Positions 33,343-44,830 of a DNA stretch of 64,000 bases are shown here, piece after piece. Position numbers and translations under genes: made by a program. Each line of letters starts with the position of its first letter. The first letter of the stretch is position 1. Under the pieces are notes generated by a model that worked only from the letters and a program-made list of their open reading frames with translations, was not told the DNA's origin and made no database searches. This DNA is from Laccaria trichodermophora. Taxonomy: Eukaryota; Basidiomycota; Agaricomycetes; Agaricales; Hydnangiaceae. Location: NCBI GenBank assembly GCA_018417955.1, contig JACTVC010000004.1, forward strand, positions 1,178,001 to 1,242,000, given 5' to 3'.

Positions 33343-35167
33343 CTATTGCGTTTTCTTCCTTTCTGTGACTTCACCGGCTCCATTCTCGACAGAAAGAATA
33401 ACGGCGACAGGAGATCCCCACAGAAGAGCGCAATCATGGGTATTCCATCCAAGAGCCCGCATTTTGTTGACAAAATCCGGGATAAGTTCCACAACTTTCT
33501 GATGGGTCTTCTCAAGGATCTCCAGTGCACCAATAACACCTGAGACTTCCCTTCGCGCAGAAATAACCCGACACAATTCCGCAGCGTGAATCCACGCTTT
33601 CAGTTGATCCTTAGTATTATACCCGTCTTTGAGGCAAATATGTAGGCGGAGGAAGCCTTCAACGGAAGGGGATTCCGGTCGGAGCAGGCAGCGACGATCA
33701 AACCAGAGTAGATATCGTTCGTCCTTGAACAACTCAAGTAACCGCGGGGGTATAGGTCCGCTAAGTATCTCCGAAAACGAAGAGCCGATAGTACAGCGGC
33801 CCAGAAGGACACCGCTTCCAGGATCCCTAAACGCACCTGGACGTTCAAATATACGTTCCAAACTCGCCACTTCATCAGGTGTTGGGGCACGAAATGGTTG
33901 TGTGCGCATATAGGCAGACCAAGCAATCCAAGTCCTTTGTCCATTCAGTGTGCGCAGGACCAAACCCCGCACACCAATATAATTGATGGTGAGATGGAGT
34001 CCGACAAGAACAAGGAGAGTTGTGTAAATTGTCCAGGGCGTCGTCAAATGGGGCACAATGAGCGTACCCAGCTATGAAAAGAATAATAAAACAAGCAGTA
34101 AATTTCTATCAATGTATAAACGTACCAGCATACCGAGCAAAGCGAGGACAGTCTCTTTGCTGGCGTCTTTTGCGTTCAGATCGCCTACGTCGCCCGTACC
34201 TTTGAGCGGTGTAGCGAAGTGCAAGCTGATAGACGCCTTGGAGCCGCCCGCTGAGATGGCGCAAAGAGATCTGAACAATGCGCTGAGGCATAATGCTGCA
34301 ACTCGCAGACCGGGAAAGAAAAGCGTGTCGAGACGAGGTGAAATTGTGTCCAGAATAACGGCAGCGTCGTTGAGCATGTCGGCAAGGAGTCGATATTTCT
34401 TCGCGTCGGGTGCTAGTGAAGAACCCAATATGTGGGCGGCGACAATGGCTACGTGCAAAAATGAGTGAAGATGTAGAAGAGCATGGCGAAACTGACTTGT
34501 CAAACGGCTGAAAACGTCTTGCAGGACAGTGAGGAGTAGGGCATTTGTTGCTGTCGCAGATGGATCTCCAACTCCGAATCCTTATTGGAGTTAACTTCGG
34601 GAACGCGAATCTGAGATTGACGACATACCTTCAAGGATCGCCCTAGATGATAGAAGTCCCGCCAAAGAATTGCAGAACGCTTGCAAGGCATTCAGTATTT
34701 GATATCTAGAGCGGACTTTTCGTAAGCAAAACGGCGTTCTCTTCAACGAAAATCAGACCGAAGGTAGTCTGGCAACAGGCCGTCAGATAATAGGTTGTGT
34801 GACGCTTATTGCTTACCTGGGGACACGGAGTCGGGGTAACCAGCGGGAAGAAAAACTTTCGATATGAGATCAAGGACGCGTCTATGGCCCCTCAACCGAT
34901 TGGAATGCGCGTCAAGAACCTCTCCTCGTGTTGCCTACGTATCGTCAGTCAAGATTCTGTTGAATGCTTGGACGTGTGAAACTGAACCTTGCCGTTCTTG
35001 ATCCTCGTTTCTATCTTCCTGTTTGTATCGTCCCTTTCTACGATGAGGCTGGAGAATTCCATCTTTGAGGCTTCGATATTAGGTCCAATGATGGTTAACC
35101 ACGTAGACGGTAGCATTATCTGGCGAACATACTTTGAAACTCCGTCAAGCTCCGCAGTAAACCACAT
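33343..35167 (-). CDS. RUS (DUF647) family membrane protein
   Basis: Exons 35167-34988, 34934-34817, 34768-34759, 34705-34629, 34580-34497, 34448-34126 and 34071-33343 add up to exactly 507 codons. Family motifs are clear: FLPAGYPDSVSP, NALQAFCNSLAGLLSSRAIL, GVGDPSATATNALLLTVLQD, KYRLLADMLNDAA, HFATPL...DLNAKDASKETV and PHLTTPWTIYTTLL. Plant members are Root UVB Sensitive proteins acting in vitamin B6-related light responses; fungal members are uncharacterised. Several hydrophobic segments suggest a membrane protein. The third exon is only 10 nt, encoding DYLR with its neighbours. The start is uncertain: an in-frame ATG at 35362 is also open, but would lie 12 bp from the start of the divergent peptidase gene. 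Confidence 0.85.
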
Positions 35168-35373
35168 TGAACGGCAGGTGGTCTTACAACCGAACAACCG
35201 CCATGTCAGGTAGGAAAGAACGCCATTAGTGCAGCGCGCTAACAAAATTAGCTGGATTCTAGCAGAAAGCCTGCGGCTCCTATTTTCCCCCCAACCCGGA
35301 AGTCGGCACGGTCCAAATCCGGTTGTTCCGGACTTGGAACTGGCTTGACGATCGATTGCCACTCACCATACCC

Positions 35374-36758
35374 ATGTCATACGAGAAAACACCCTTACTT
35401 CCCGCTCAGACACCGACGAAATCTTATATCCTAGTAATTCATGGAGGAGCAGGGACGATGTCGAAGGCTGGCTCCACAAAAGAGCAGCAGATGCTCTATA
35501 AAGCTGGCCTCGCGAAAGCTTTGCACGCAGTCAGTATCCTGTATAAGCTCAGTAACTTCTTTTCTTAAATAATTTGAAGGGATACGATGTTCTAAGTCAA
35601 GACGGAGAGGCTATGGACGCCGTGGTCGCCGCCGTGACAGCGCTAGAAGGTCTGCCCACTTTCTGAAATGGACCTAATTTCTCCCTCTGACCTTCCGTTC
35701 ACAACGAAAGACAACCCACTATTCAACGCTGGTAAAGGCGCCGTTTTTAACGTTGCCGGAAAGGTAAGCCTCTTCAATGTGACCAATCCGAAGCGTGTTC
35801 ATGTCTTGAAGAACGAACTAGAAGCCTCCCTCATGCTTTCAAAACCCCCGGCATCTCACCCTGAAATACTCTCATCCCGACGCGGTCTTGGGGTAACTCT
35901 GTTGACCAGGACAAAGAACCCATCTCATCTTGTCCGTCCACTGCACCTATCCCCATCCCGCGCTCCACATGCTTTCCTTTCTGGAGAAACCGCTGAGGAA
36001 ATTGGAGAATCTCTCGGCGAAATTCTCGTTGACCCTTCATACTTCTACACTGACCATAGATGGAGAGAACATCGGCGCGGGCTTGGGCTCCCCGAAGACC
36101 CCCCGCCTGACATACCAGAGCCAGGACAAGCTTTTTCAGGTTCACTCGATCAGTTACCAACTGGAACAGTTGGTGCTGTAGCTCTTGATATCCGTGGGTG
36201 CATCGCATCCTTAACCTCTACCGGCGGGCGCACCAACAAATTGGTTGGTCGTATCGGTGATACACCCTTGATGGGTGCAGGCTTTTGGGCTGAAGAATGG
36301 AACGACGACTCGGGTTGGGTCCGACGATGCTGGAATAAGTTCAGACGATACCAGAGTAAGCGCGCTGTTGGTGTATCGGGCACCGGAGATGGAGATGTAG
36401 GCATCTAAATCTTCTCCGAACTTTTTTCTTTCCTCATATAGTAAACAGTATTTCATCAGGCAGGCTACAGCATCAACCATCGCACACCGCGTGCGCTTTC
36501 TCAAGCAGTCGCTTGCGGATGCTTCTGCTAGCGCTGTGAAGGACCTTGCCAAAGACGGCGGGATTGGAGGCGTTATCGCGCTTGATGATAGAGGCAATGG
36601 TGAGTTTTTTTTGTGGGTTGTGTTGTAAATTGTTGCTTAACATTTTGACCTCAGTCGCAATGCCATTGAATTGCCCTGGAATGTACCGAGGCATAATCAG
36701 AGAGGATGGTGTCTCAAAAACCGCTATTTTTGATGACGATGTCCTTGAAGAATCTTGA
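35374..36758 (+). CDS. Threonine peptidase / isoaspartyl peptidase (asparaginase type 2 family)
   Basis: Six exons (35374-35529, 35580-35649, 35711-35763, 35812-36396, 36449-36599, 36655-36758) give 372 codons in frame. ILVIHGGAGTMS near residue 20, AMDAVVAAVTALED, NPLFNAGKGAVF and LEASLM are the N-terminal hallmarks. The autocleavage site is GTVGAVALD, whose Thr becomes the nucleophile of the beta subunit. It is followed by ASLTSTGGRTNK and GDTPLMGAGFWA. This is the plant-type asparaginase / isoaspartyl dipeptidase / taspase superfamily (Ntn hydrolases). An insertion between the halves (PEDPPPDIPEP) and C-terminal divergence leave the exact substrate open. It is divergent from the RUS gene and could share its promoter. 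Confidence 0.87.
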
Positions 36759-37191
36759 TTTACAGGGATTAGAGCATCAGACTTGAATTCATATATTTCG
36801 GAGTGCCAACCACCGAACTTTGACCGAACTCATCACATTTGCATAGACTGTCTACATATGTACAGTAGGAGAGTCAAGAAATAATTTCAGCGGGTACCTC
36901 CCACATTTTCATTTTACATTGCGAATAATTGTACAGGATAAAATATCATACATTCAGAATTTCCTGAAAAGACAAAGACGGTGGCAATACTTGGGCAATA
37001 CAGCAGATTTAGAAGGAGATGATGACAAATAAAGCGTGTCACCAACCTGCACAACCACATCAAACGCGCACCTCTCGTGCAACGCCTCTCCTCATCTCTC
37101 CGGGACGCGTAGAACTCGTTATAGAGTCTACTTACATCTTACTTTTCATTACCTGTCCGGGCCCATCCATTAAGGCTACATTGACGAAAAA
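36759..37191. other. Intergenic
   Basis: AT-rich 3' region of the peptidase gene and 5' region of the next gene; no feature seen. Confidence 0.4.
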
Positions 37192-37707
37192 ATGGCACCC
37201 ATTCCAGGCGGTATGTTCTTTCCTAAGATGACACGACGAGCTCTTGACGCGAGCTGTATGAAATGTAATAGAACCAAAGGAATCGCCTAAACCTCAGCCA
37301 ATAGGCAACATGCCTATCATATTCCTGTTCACGGCCTGCACCCTCTGTGCACTTTTCATCCTGTGGCGAAGAGCTGACGCGCTGCGGAGAGTGGTCTCTC
37401 ACAGGTACGTCGTCCTTTGTCATTCGCACTTCCGATGTTCTATTCCAAATGCTCACTATCCACCCGCAGCTTAAAGACAATCACAAACCGAAACGACGGC
37501 CGAATCAGGCTAAGCGAAGACGACGGTCCGCCAGCACACGAGTTCCTGGAGGACGACTACGACGAGGACCATGCGCACTTGAACGATTCGGATGACGAGC
37601 CGCTGTCGGAGCATGTGAGGAAGGCGACGCAGGCGTGGAGAGAGCCGAATGAACCGGAGGAGATTAGGGTGCTGGACGCAACACGGACGCCACGTTGGGG
37701 TGCTTGA
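37192..37707 (+). CDS. Small single-pass membrane protein, 118 aa
   Basis: Three exons (37192-37210, 37305-37404, 37470-37707) join in phase. The N-terminus is a hydrophobic segment (MPIIFLFTACTLCALFILW) followed by RRADALRRVVSH, a signal-anchor with a positive flank. The rest is acidic and soluble: GRIRLSEDDGPPAHEFLEDD, then SDDEPLSEHVRKATQAW. The motif RIRLSEDDGPP is shared by a small basidiomycete membrane-protein family of unknown role, which I recall but cannot name. Translation could also start at 37310, within exon 2. Confidence 0.65.
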
Positions 37708-39604
37708 TGGGGTGCGTTTTTTGTGTGGCTTTCTTTTCGATGTTGATGATGAAGCTCATGAAAAATTAGTGATAGGGTTTTCCTGGTTCTCGGGGTGCTA
37801 TTTTATTGGGCTTTTATCTAATGGCTTATTACCAGACCTATTTGGCTGGGGTTGTAAACTATGCTTGCAATTTGAATGCGGTCGCATCTGCTGCGGAATA
37901 TATACGCATAGGAGCATGCATGTTTATGAAAGGTTGCAGTGGTGCGTGGGTCAAGATCTGCAGGCATTCCTCACTCAGGGAATGCCACGACTACCGGGTT
38001 GTCGTACTAGCAATCCTAGGCAAGTTATCGCAGGACATGGTGTGGAAGACCACTAGGAATCGTCAAGGGCGTTCCCCAAACTGTTAGCCTCAGGGATACC
38101 CTTCCAGATCGCATCATCTGACGGATGAGAAAAAAGGTATGCCGGGTCATCTTTCCGACTCCTTGCTCAACCTGATATTCTAGCTTTTCCAGAATCCTTC
38201 TGAGACTTAGTGCGTAGTGAAGGCCCGCATGACGGGGTTGAAGCCCCCAACCTAACGACGGCCTCTGTTGCTGTTGTTTGAAGATGGATGCTATGGCTCG
38301 CAAGGTTGTTCTCAACTTCCGTCTAAGGTCAATAATAGTGCGGAGTGCAGCTTTGAGGACGGATACTGCACGGCGCGTTCGGCGCCATGGAAAACGACGG
38401 AAGCGCTTCAGAGTGAATTACTTCTCGATCTCCACTCTCAACACAAGCAACGCTCGAGGTCTAGGAAGGATGCCCATTCTGGATCTCGGTGGATGGGTAC
38501 GGTGATAACTGGTGATGTGGCAGTCACAAAAAACTTCGACCCTTTAAGGCTGAAGGGACTGAGAGTTGCAGAAAGATCGTCCTCGACCCAGTACGGTTGT
38601 TTGTGGCCTGATGCTGGGGCGACCCAGAATATGTGAAGGCGTCGGCGGAGAAGTTGCTCAAGATGGTTGAGGGTGAGTTTGTTCTTCATTGGACTTCGAA
38701 GCCAGTTCTGATTTCTTCCTCGCTTCTACCAGAGGGCCAACATATCTGCCTGTCCATTCAAAGTCATCTATCAAATGTTCTTTTGCAGCTCTTGTCGAGT
38801 AAGGTACAATGACTTCTCAATTAATTTGTACCCTAAAGACGTGCGGCTTCTAGGAAAGAGGGCAAATTGGTACCTGGGCTTATCTGAAGCATCTCAAATC
38901 TTCCGAGAACATCTTTAATCCAAGTGCGTAACTTTGCGACACATGCGCTCAATCGATGCTCACATACGAGTACATCCAAATCAGTCCTAAGGGAGGTTCA
39001 GACATGCGCAAGATGGCAAAGAAAGCTGACGCCGTTAGGGCCGCTACCAAGTCACCTACGCAGTCGGCGGAGCTATGTATACGCCAGGGCTGCAAATGTT
39101 CAAAACTATATTCTATGTTACTCATATAACTTCATGTCATGGCAATTCAAAGGCAAGTTCTACCCTTCAACGTTCAACGATTGAAAGATAAGCAGCACAG
39201 GTGACAGGTTTGACCGGGCCGCTGGACTACAACGAAGAAACAGAACGAATATCAGTGATAAAGTGCCCGAGTGGTCCCTGCCCGCCAGTGACCATGGTTT
39301 GTATTGGGTTCTCCGAAAGACCAAGACCAACCCTCCAAATTCTCCTCCGTCTTGATGAGATAGGGCTTTTCGGAGAGGATTTCGAGAGGACGCGTGTCTC
39401 TTCGGCGTCTTTCTTCCTCTGAGCGTACACGTCACCTGGCAGGCATGATTAGAAGGCCAACTTTTTACTAAAATTCTATGACTATGAGCACCGGACGTGA
39501 TATCTCCTGGAAGCTTGGGCGCCTACGCGTCACCACGTGCCGGGGCTCTAATCCTATTTAAATAGCCTGTCTCACTCCAGCTTTAGCGCATTGTACATCT
39601 CATC
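37708..39604. other. Long stretch without a supported gene
   Basis: Open stretches at 38268-38636 (plus), 38025-38315 and 38438-38689 (minus) and 39201-39422 (plus) conflict with one another and show no recognisable domain. Splice-like signals occur near 38670. It could hide a decayed gene, but I cannot build one. The last 60 bases hold the promoter of the reductase gene. Confidence 0.35.
39555..39564 (+). promoter_or_regulatory. TATA-like box of the aldo/keto reductase gene
   Basis: TATTTAAATA lies 41 bases before the ATG at 39605. A CACGTG E-box-like hexamer lies just upstream (39534-39539). Confidence 0.45.
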
Positions 39605-41037
39605 ATGGCAGTTCACACCAGAAAAATTGGCAAGGACGTCGTCTCACCTATTGGCTTTGGCCTTATGGCCCTCTCTGCGTTCTATGGTGCCACCGAGAAA
39701 GACGAAGACAGGTTCAAGGTCGGTCATCTTGAACGCACACGCACGAATTCTTTGAAGCTAATAAAGACTCAGGTTCTGGACGCGGCGCTTGAAGAGGGCT
39801 GCACCTTCTGGGATACGGCCGACGTGTATGGCGATAGCGAGGAATTGTTGGGGAAATGGTAAGTGATCACGAAGGCAATCACTTCAGTTGGAATTGACTA
39901 AAATTCGACAGGTTCAAAGCGACTGGGAATCGCCAGAAGATCTTCCTCGCTACCAAGTTTGGTACAGTAGGAACACCCGAGAGGATGATCAACGGCGAAC
40001 CCGAATACGTCAAGGTTGCTGTGGAAAGGTCCCTCAAGAAGCTCGGGATCGACACCATTGATTTGTACTACCTTCATGTGCGTTTTCACTTTATAATGCA
40101 AGGCTATTCTGATTGTTCGACTTTTTAGAGGGCAGACCGCATTGTTCCGATTGAGGTATGCATTCCGTATGCTCAACCTCCACAATTATCTGACCTTTTC
40201 CAGATCACGGTCGGAGCAATGGCGAAGCTCGTAAAGTATGCCATGAATGCTTAGGTTCTCATCTTCAAGACTAACACCGACACATCAGGGAAGGAAAGGT
40301 CAAATCTTTAGGATTATCGGAAATTTCTTCGGAGACTCTTCGCCGTGCTCATGCTGTTCACCCCATCGCCGCTGTCCAAGTCGAATACTCGCCTTTCACT
40401 CTCGACATCGAAGATGACAAGATTGCGTTGCTGAAAACGTGCCGGGAGCTTGGAGTGACTGTGGTTGCTTATTCGCCTTTGGGGCGCGGAATGCTGACTG
40501 GTCGCTTCGTATGCTTGTCTTACTTCGACAATTTTTATCTTTCAGCTAATGTTTAATCCTAGAAATCCGTTGATGAGTTGGATGACGACGATTTCAGGAA
40601 GGCTATTCCCAGGTACAGCATCTGTCATACCATGTCATGATTTTAGACTTATGTCTTGTTAATAGATATCGGGATAACTTCCCAAATATTTTGAAGCTTG
40701 TTGACGGTCTGCGAGAAATAGGGAAGAAGTATGGCGCGACGGCGGGACAAATTTCGCTCGCATGGCTTCTCGCCCAGGGAGACGACATCATTCCCATTCC
40801 AGGAACCAAGGGAATTAAGGTACGCCGCCTTCTGTGAATCTGAATAAAGTATTCACGGGATGGTCACCAATTCCAAAGTATCTCAAAGAAAACATCGCTG
40901 CTAGTAAGGTGAACCTGAGCCCCGAGGACGTTGCGGAGGTCAGGGCAATCGCGAAGAAGGCCGATGTGTTCAAGGGAGATCGCTTCCCACCTGGCATGAT
41001 GGAAACATTGTTTGTGGATACCCCGAAGCTAAGCTGA
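39605..41037 (+). CDS. Aldo/keto reductase, 335 aa
   Basis: Nine exons (39605-39718, 39773-39858, 39912-40077, 40129-40155, 40204-40235, 40289-40508, 40563-40612, 40666-40819, 40879-41037) give 335 codons in frame. The (beta/alpha)8 reductase hallmarks are visible: [29 protein letters not shown] with catalytic Asp and Tyr, FLATKFG with Lys, DLYYLHRAD with His, VEYSPF and [15 protein letters not shown]. The cofactor-binding end has [18 protein letters not shown]. This resembles the yeast/plant AKR13-type oxidoreductases (pyridoxal reductase or auxin-induced type), NADPH-dependent and cytosolic. The substrate is not deducible. The gene looks intact and host-like. Confidence 0.92.
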
Positions 41038-41963
41038 GCCTGGGAGGTTGATAGTTTGAATGTCATTGACGAATAAGGGAACAAATAATTATCGCGCCGA
41101 GAGTACCTTTTTTCCTGCCCAATCATCAACTTAAATAAGAGTTATCAAAATCCGACATATAAACGTTGAAGATGTTGAAGGGTCATGGTGTTATGATACA
41201 GACAACCAGACCACTGATACCGCGAGTGACAGGCTTGTGCCTCCAAAAAGTAGTTGAGTGCTCCAGCCCACCAAAACTTTACAACATTTGCAAAACACCC
41301 GTTTTTGGTTTTCAGAGTCATGTTGGCGGAACTTGAGCTTAGACAGCCAAGCAAGACTAAACAAGCTTGCTTCGGAGATCACGACTCTCTTGCAACGCCT
41401 GAAAGCGCTGCGGCACCTGTCAAACCACAGCCTTCCCCAACCAACACTGAAAGCCGAGCGTCATGCTACATATATTGGGTCTTGTTAGCCCCCTGAGCTG
41501 AACACCAAAGCTATTCATGTCACCCATGACCAAGTTGCTGTTAACTTGTGCGTTGATATCTTCAGCTAGGGCTGTTCTCAAAGTAAGCGCGCCTTTATAT
41601 GTTGCACGATGATGACCCTGATAAGACAGAATATCTTCAATTCCGCTCTATCCCATACTATCCCTCGAAAGCCATGTTAATCCCACTCTTCAGCACGAAT
41701 CAACTCCCAGGGTCCACGGTGAAGAAAAAACTTCGTCGAAGGAGCAGGAGATCGCAGTTGACGGCCATCGGCTCCGATAGAAAGCATCTCGGTCGTGATC
41801 TTGACAGACAATCAGGTAGCGTAATAGGTAAATTGGCCCTGAGACTCGGACTCAAACATCACCAGGATCATCCTCAAACTATGAGTCGCGTGAATGGGTT
41901 GGCGCACCAAATTTCAGCAATGTGTCTTGGATGAGCGTTTCCATAACGGCGTATGGACGACAG
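41038..41963. other. Intergenic
   Basis: No gene is supported. A short open stretch around 41320-41480 (NLSLDSQARLNKLASEITTL) could be a relic of a coiled-coil protein. The missing 5' exon(s) of the following gene, if they exist, should lie here. Confidence 0.3.
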
Positions 41964-42786
41964 ATGGAGGCCATACCCTTTGGATACGGTGGTGGGCCTG
42001 TGACTGTTATCCCTGCAGATCAGCCGTTCTCCGGGCGTGAAAGCGGCGGCGGAACTCGGGCTGAAGTCTATGGTAATTCGTAAGACAAATCGCTGAACTC
42101 GCTTTGATTGTAGACTGATCCCGATTCTCTGCAGATACTACGGAAGTGGGTATCCGGGCCAACAACAATGTGGCGTTGATGGACGTGGTTTCCCGTTCGT
42201 CTTTTGGCCTGTCGTGTTCACGGCGCCTGTGGTAGGAGGCGGCGCTTCGTATTTATATCGTGAGGCCGAGGTGATTCTTTTCCGTTCTCCCCGCCAAGTC
42301 AATATCTAACAATTCCATCAGTACGGCGGACCGGATAATTCTACGCGACCTGGATCAGCGCTCCTGCAATCAACATTTTACACAAGCAATTCTACATTCC
42401 GCCTCATCTCAGATACAACAACATCCACGTACCTCTACTACGCCATCACAAGGGGCTGCGCGTTGAGCGTCAACGGTCTATTGTCAACTTTCCCCACAAC
42501 GTATAATTCGTCTATATACGGACGGCCGGAGCAAGCGGTGCAATATTATCGCGCCAGTAGCGTAGTCCTCACTCTCGATGGATACAACAACACAGCTGCT
42601 TTAAACGATACCGAACCGGTTGGCCCTCCGGCGCCTTTGCCCTCTGCCATCGACGTTGACCTTTTGAGATGCGTTAATGCAACTATTGGCGCGTCTGTCC
42701 CTCTGGTGGGAAGCTCTGGACACACCCACGGCCAACCAAGTCTTCTTCTCCTTATGTGGCTGATATTTTTCTTCTGTTTAATGTAG
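41964..42786 (+). CDS. GPI-anchored-type surface protein, 5' end unresolved
   Basis: Three exons (41964-42079, 42135-42270, 42322-42786) join in phase to 238 codons. GGGTRAEVYG, YYGSGYPGQQQCGVDGRG and FPFVFWPVVF are conserved in a basidiomycete family of presumed GPI-anchored proteins; later come YGGPDNSTRPGS and VLTLDGYNNTA. The C-terminus (GSSGHTHG, then LLLLMWLIFFFCLM) is a typical GPI-attachment signal: small residues followed by a hydrophobic tail. Several N-x-S/T sites fit a secreted glycoprotein. I do not see a signal peptide upstream of MEAIPFGYG, although relatives have one. Either a distant first exon was missed or the gene has lost its 5' end and is no longer exported. Confidence 0.65.
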
Positions 42787-43763
42787 CAATACCCCTCCGC
42801 AAGGGGGGAGCACAATTTTAATTTAATATATCATGTTGATTTTTTTCGTAAGGCCAGTATGGCTGGACTAACTAACCAGGCGTGTGAACAACCTTCCATA
42901 TATAGGTAAAATCTATAAATAGGTAACATGTTTTGGGCGTCATTTGGGCATGTCAGCCTTGTCAGCTGCCATCTTATCCTTCGTTTGCTGCCCCTTCCTC
43001 TGCTTTTCTCCATGCTCTTATTACATGGGTCACAAACCTACTCATTGATACCACAATCCAGTCCAATGCACGAAAGGTACTGCATGCCCATGATGTCTCA
43101 CAGCTTTTTCGCCCACAGGTAATTACTGAGTACTCTGCTTTTGTCCTCCACCTCAACTGCATCTATACTCTTACCACAATCACAATGCAGATGTTTGAAT
43201 ATTGTCTGCAATCCTTATCATATACTAGGTTTTTTGAAAGGGATTATCATCCTAAGTGTAAATGGCACATACTTACTGATTCTGGCAGGGTCATTCTGAG
43301 AAATATCCCACTTGTAAGTGAGGACAGCTTGCAACCCTGGGAAATATTCCCCTTGTAAGTGAGGACAGCTTGCGAAACACCTCAGAGATGCACCAGAGCT
43401 CATCTGGCCCATGAATTACCTGAAATTGGTACTTCAAATAAAAAAAATTTAACGGCCAGCTGGCCGGACTAACTAACCAACCCCATATGGCAGATTCAAA
43501 TCCCGCTCCCCCCTTGCCCCTCCGTTCTATATTTATTCAAATAGTGTAGTGATGTGTAACTAGTCGTAGCTCAGTCCGTTGTACTTTACCCGCATTGTAC
43601 GATTGATTCGGAATAATAGATCACCCAACGTCTGTCGCCGGAATATCATCTTACAGCCGTTCCCAAAACTCCAACAAGTCTGATACGTTCATCATAAGAA
43701 CGAATTTCCAATGTTGTTGCCAGAACGCGAGTTTATCCATGGACAGCAGCTCGCCTTGATCAA
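42787..43763. other. Repeat-bearing stretch without a gene
   Basis: A direct repeat of about 28 bases (ggccagtatggctggactaa at 42853; ggccagctggccggactaac at 43454) spans 600 bp. The second copy is followed by a box B-like gattcaaatccc. A 33-base segment (gaaatat.cc.cttgtaagtg...) is tandemly duplicated at 43300-43332 and 43341-43373. At 43566 gtagctcagtccgtt resembles a tRNA D-arm, without a partner box B. Confidence 0.4.
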
Positions 43764-44147
43764 TTATAATATCTTTGACGTCTGATAGCAATCCGTCGGA
43801 GTCGATGGTGTCATGAACTTCATTTCTCTCATCAAGTCAATCGAGCGTGTGTTGTGATTGATTTTGAGACCTGCTGGCGCTTGTGCATAGAATGAGTAGT
43901 TGCATGATGAGAGAAAACCAGTGTAACACTGCGGCCCAAGGAAATTATCATTCTCCATCAAAACGGACAGAAAAGTTAAGAAAGGAAGCTGAAAACCGAA
44001 TGGATGGCGGAGCATTTTCGCCTCGCGTGACTTGATCGACCACTGGGGATATTTGGAACGGAGAAAATAATTGCCCGCTTCCATATTAAAGTACTGCTTT
44101 TTTATGAGCCTACGCCTCGTTTGACAGCGAGCTTCAGACAATGTCAT
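43764..44147 (-). CDS. Unknown short ORF
   Basis: A 127-codon open frame beginning MTLSEARCQTRRRLIKKQ and containing YFLRSKYPQWSIKSREAKML and FLTFLSVLMENDNFLG. The composition is protein-like, but I recognise no family and see no introns. It may be a fragment of a larger gene. The Ty3 element at 44343 is inserted 190 bp upstream of its start. Confidence 0.3.
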   Translation of the reverse strand: MTLSEARCQTRRRLIKKQYFNMEAGNYFLRSKYPQWSIKSREAKMLRHPFGFQLPFLTFLSVLMENDNFLGPQCYTGFLSSCNYSFYAQAPAGLKINHNTRSIDLMREMKFMTPSTPTDCYQTSKIL

Positions 44148-44342
44148 TCTGAGTCACCACTGACGTCGGCTGTAAAATGAGTTCTAGGGATGTGAATCAG
44201 CTTAATTCCAGAGGTCGACACGTAACTTGGGTGTATCTCGGTCAACTGCAGTTTTTAAACCCATCTAAGGGCGTTTCTTGGGCGCTTCGAGAAAGAGCAG
44301 GAGGACATGAATGTTCTGTTTACGTAATCCCGAAGGTATTTG

Positions 44343-44696
44343 TGTGACAGATCTGTGACTACGGTGACGGGAGGTGACTGTAGTTTGGAGCTGGCACACT
44401 GAGAGCAAGAGCGAACACGAAAGACTGTTTAAGACTCTGGTATTCACTGGGGTAACTACGAGATACAGTCTGTTCTTTTATACTGCAGTAGGTAGGGCAA
44501 GGGGTAGGACAAGGATGGGGATAATAGGCAGGGATAACAAATGAGATAGGCAGGTGATAGGCAATGGGAGTAGGGAGCAGTAAGTGTCCATAGAGATATC
44601 AAACCGTAGGCGTTGAGAATGGGCCGACGGAGGCCGAGCGCGTAAGCGCGAAGACGAGAGGATTGGAACCGTGATAATGAGGTCACGTCTGTTACA
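44343..44696 (-). mobile_element. 3' LTR of Ty3/gypsy element (354 bp)
   Basis: The segment runs from tgtgacag to gttaca on the plus strand (TG...CA ends in element orientation). I found no difference from the partner at 53603-53956. A 5-bp duplication ATTTG flanks the pair (44338-44342 and 53957-53961). A purine-rich ctggagggcg lies just inside it as polypurine tract. Confidence 0.95.
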
Positions 44697-44830
44697 TACG
44701 CCCTCCAGGTATTCCACAGGAATGCCTTCTTGACAATAAAATAAAAGGTGTCGGGGGTGAACGTTGAGAGGGGAAATCGGATTGAATAAATTTGGTGTGC
44801 CGTGGAGACGTAGTTGGGGAAAGAGATGAT

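Noticed and set aside
43450..43610. A tRNA gene near 43480-43600
   Set aside because: A B-box-like gattcaaatccc and a D-arm-like tagctcag occur in the wrong order and do not fold into a cloverleaf.
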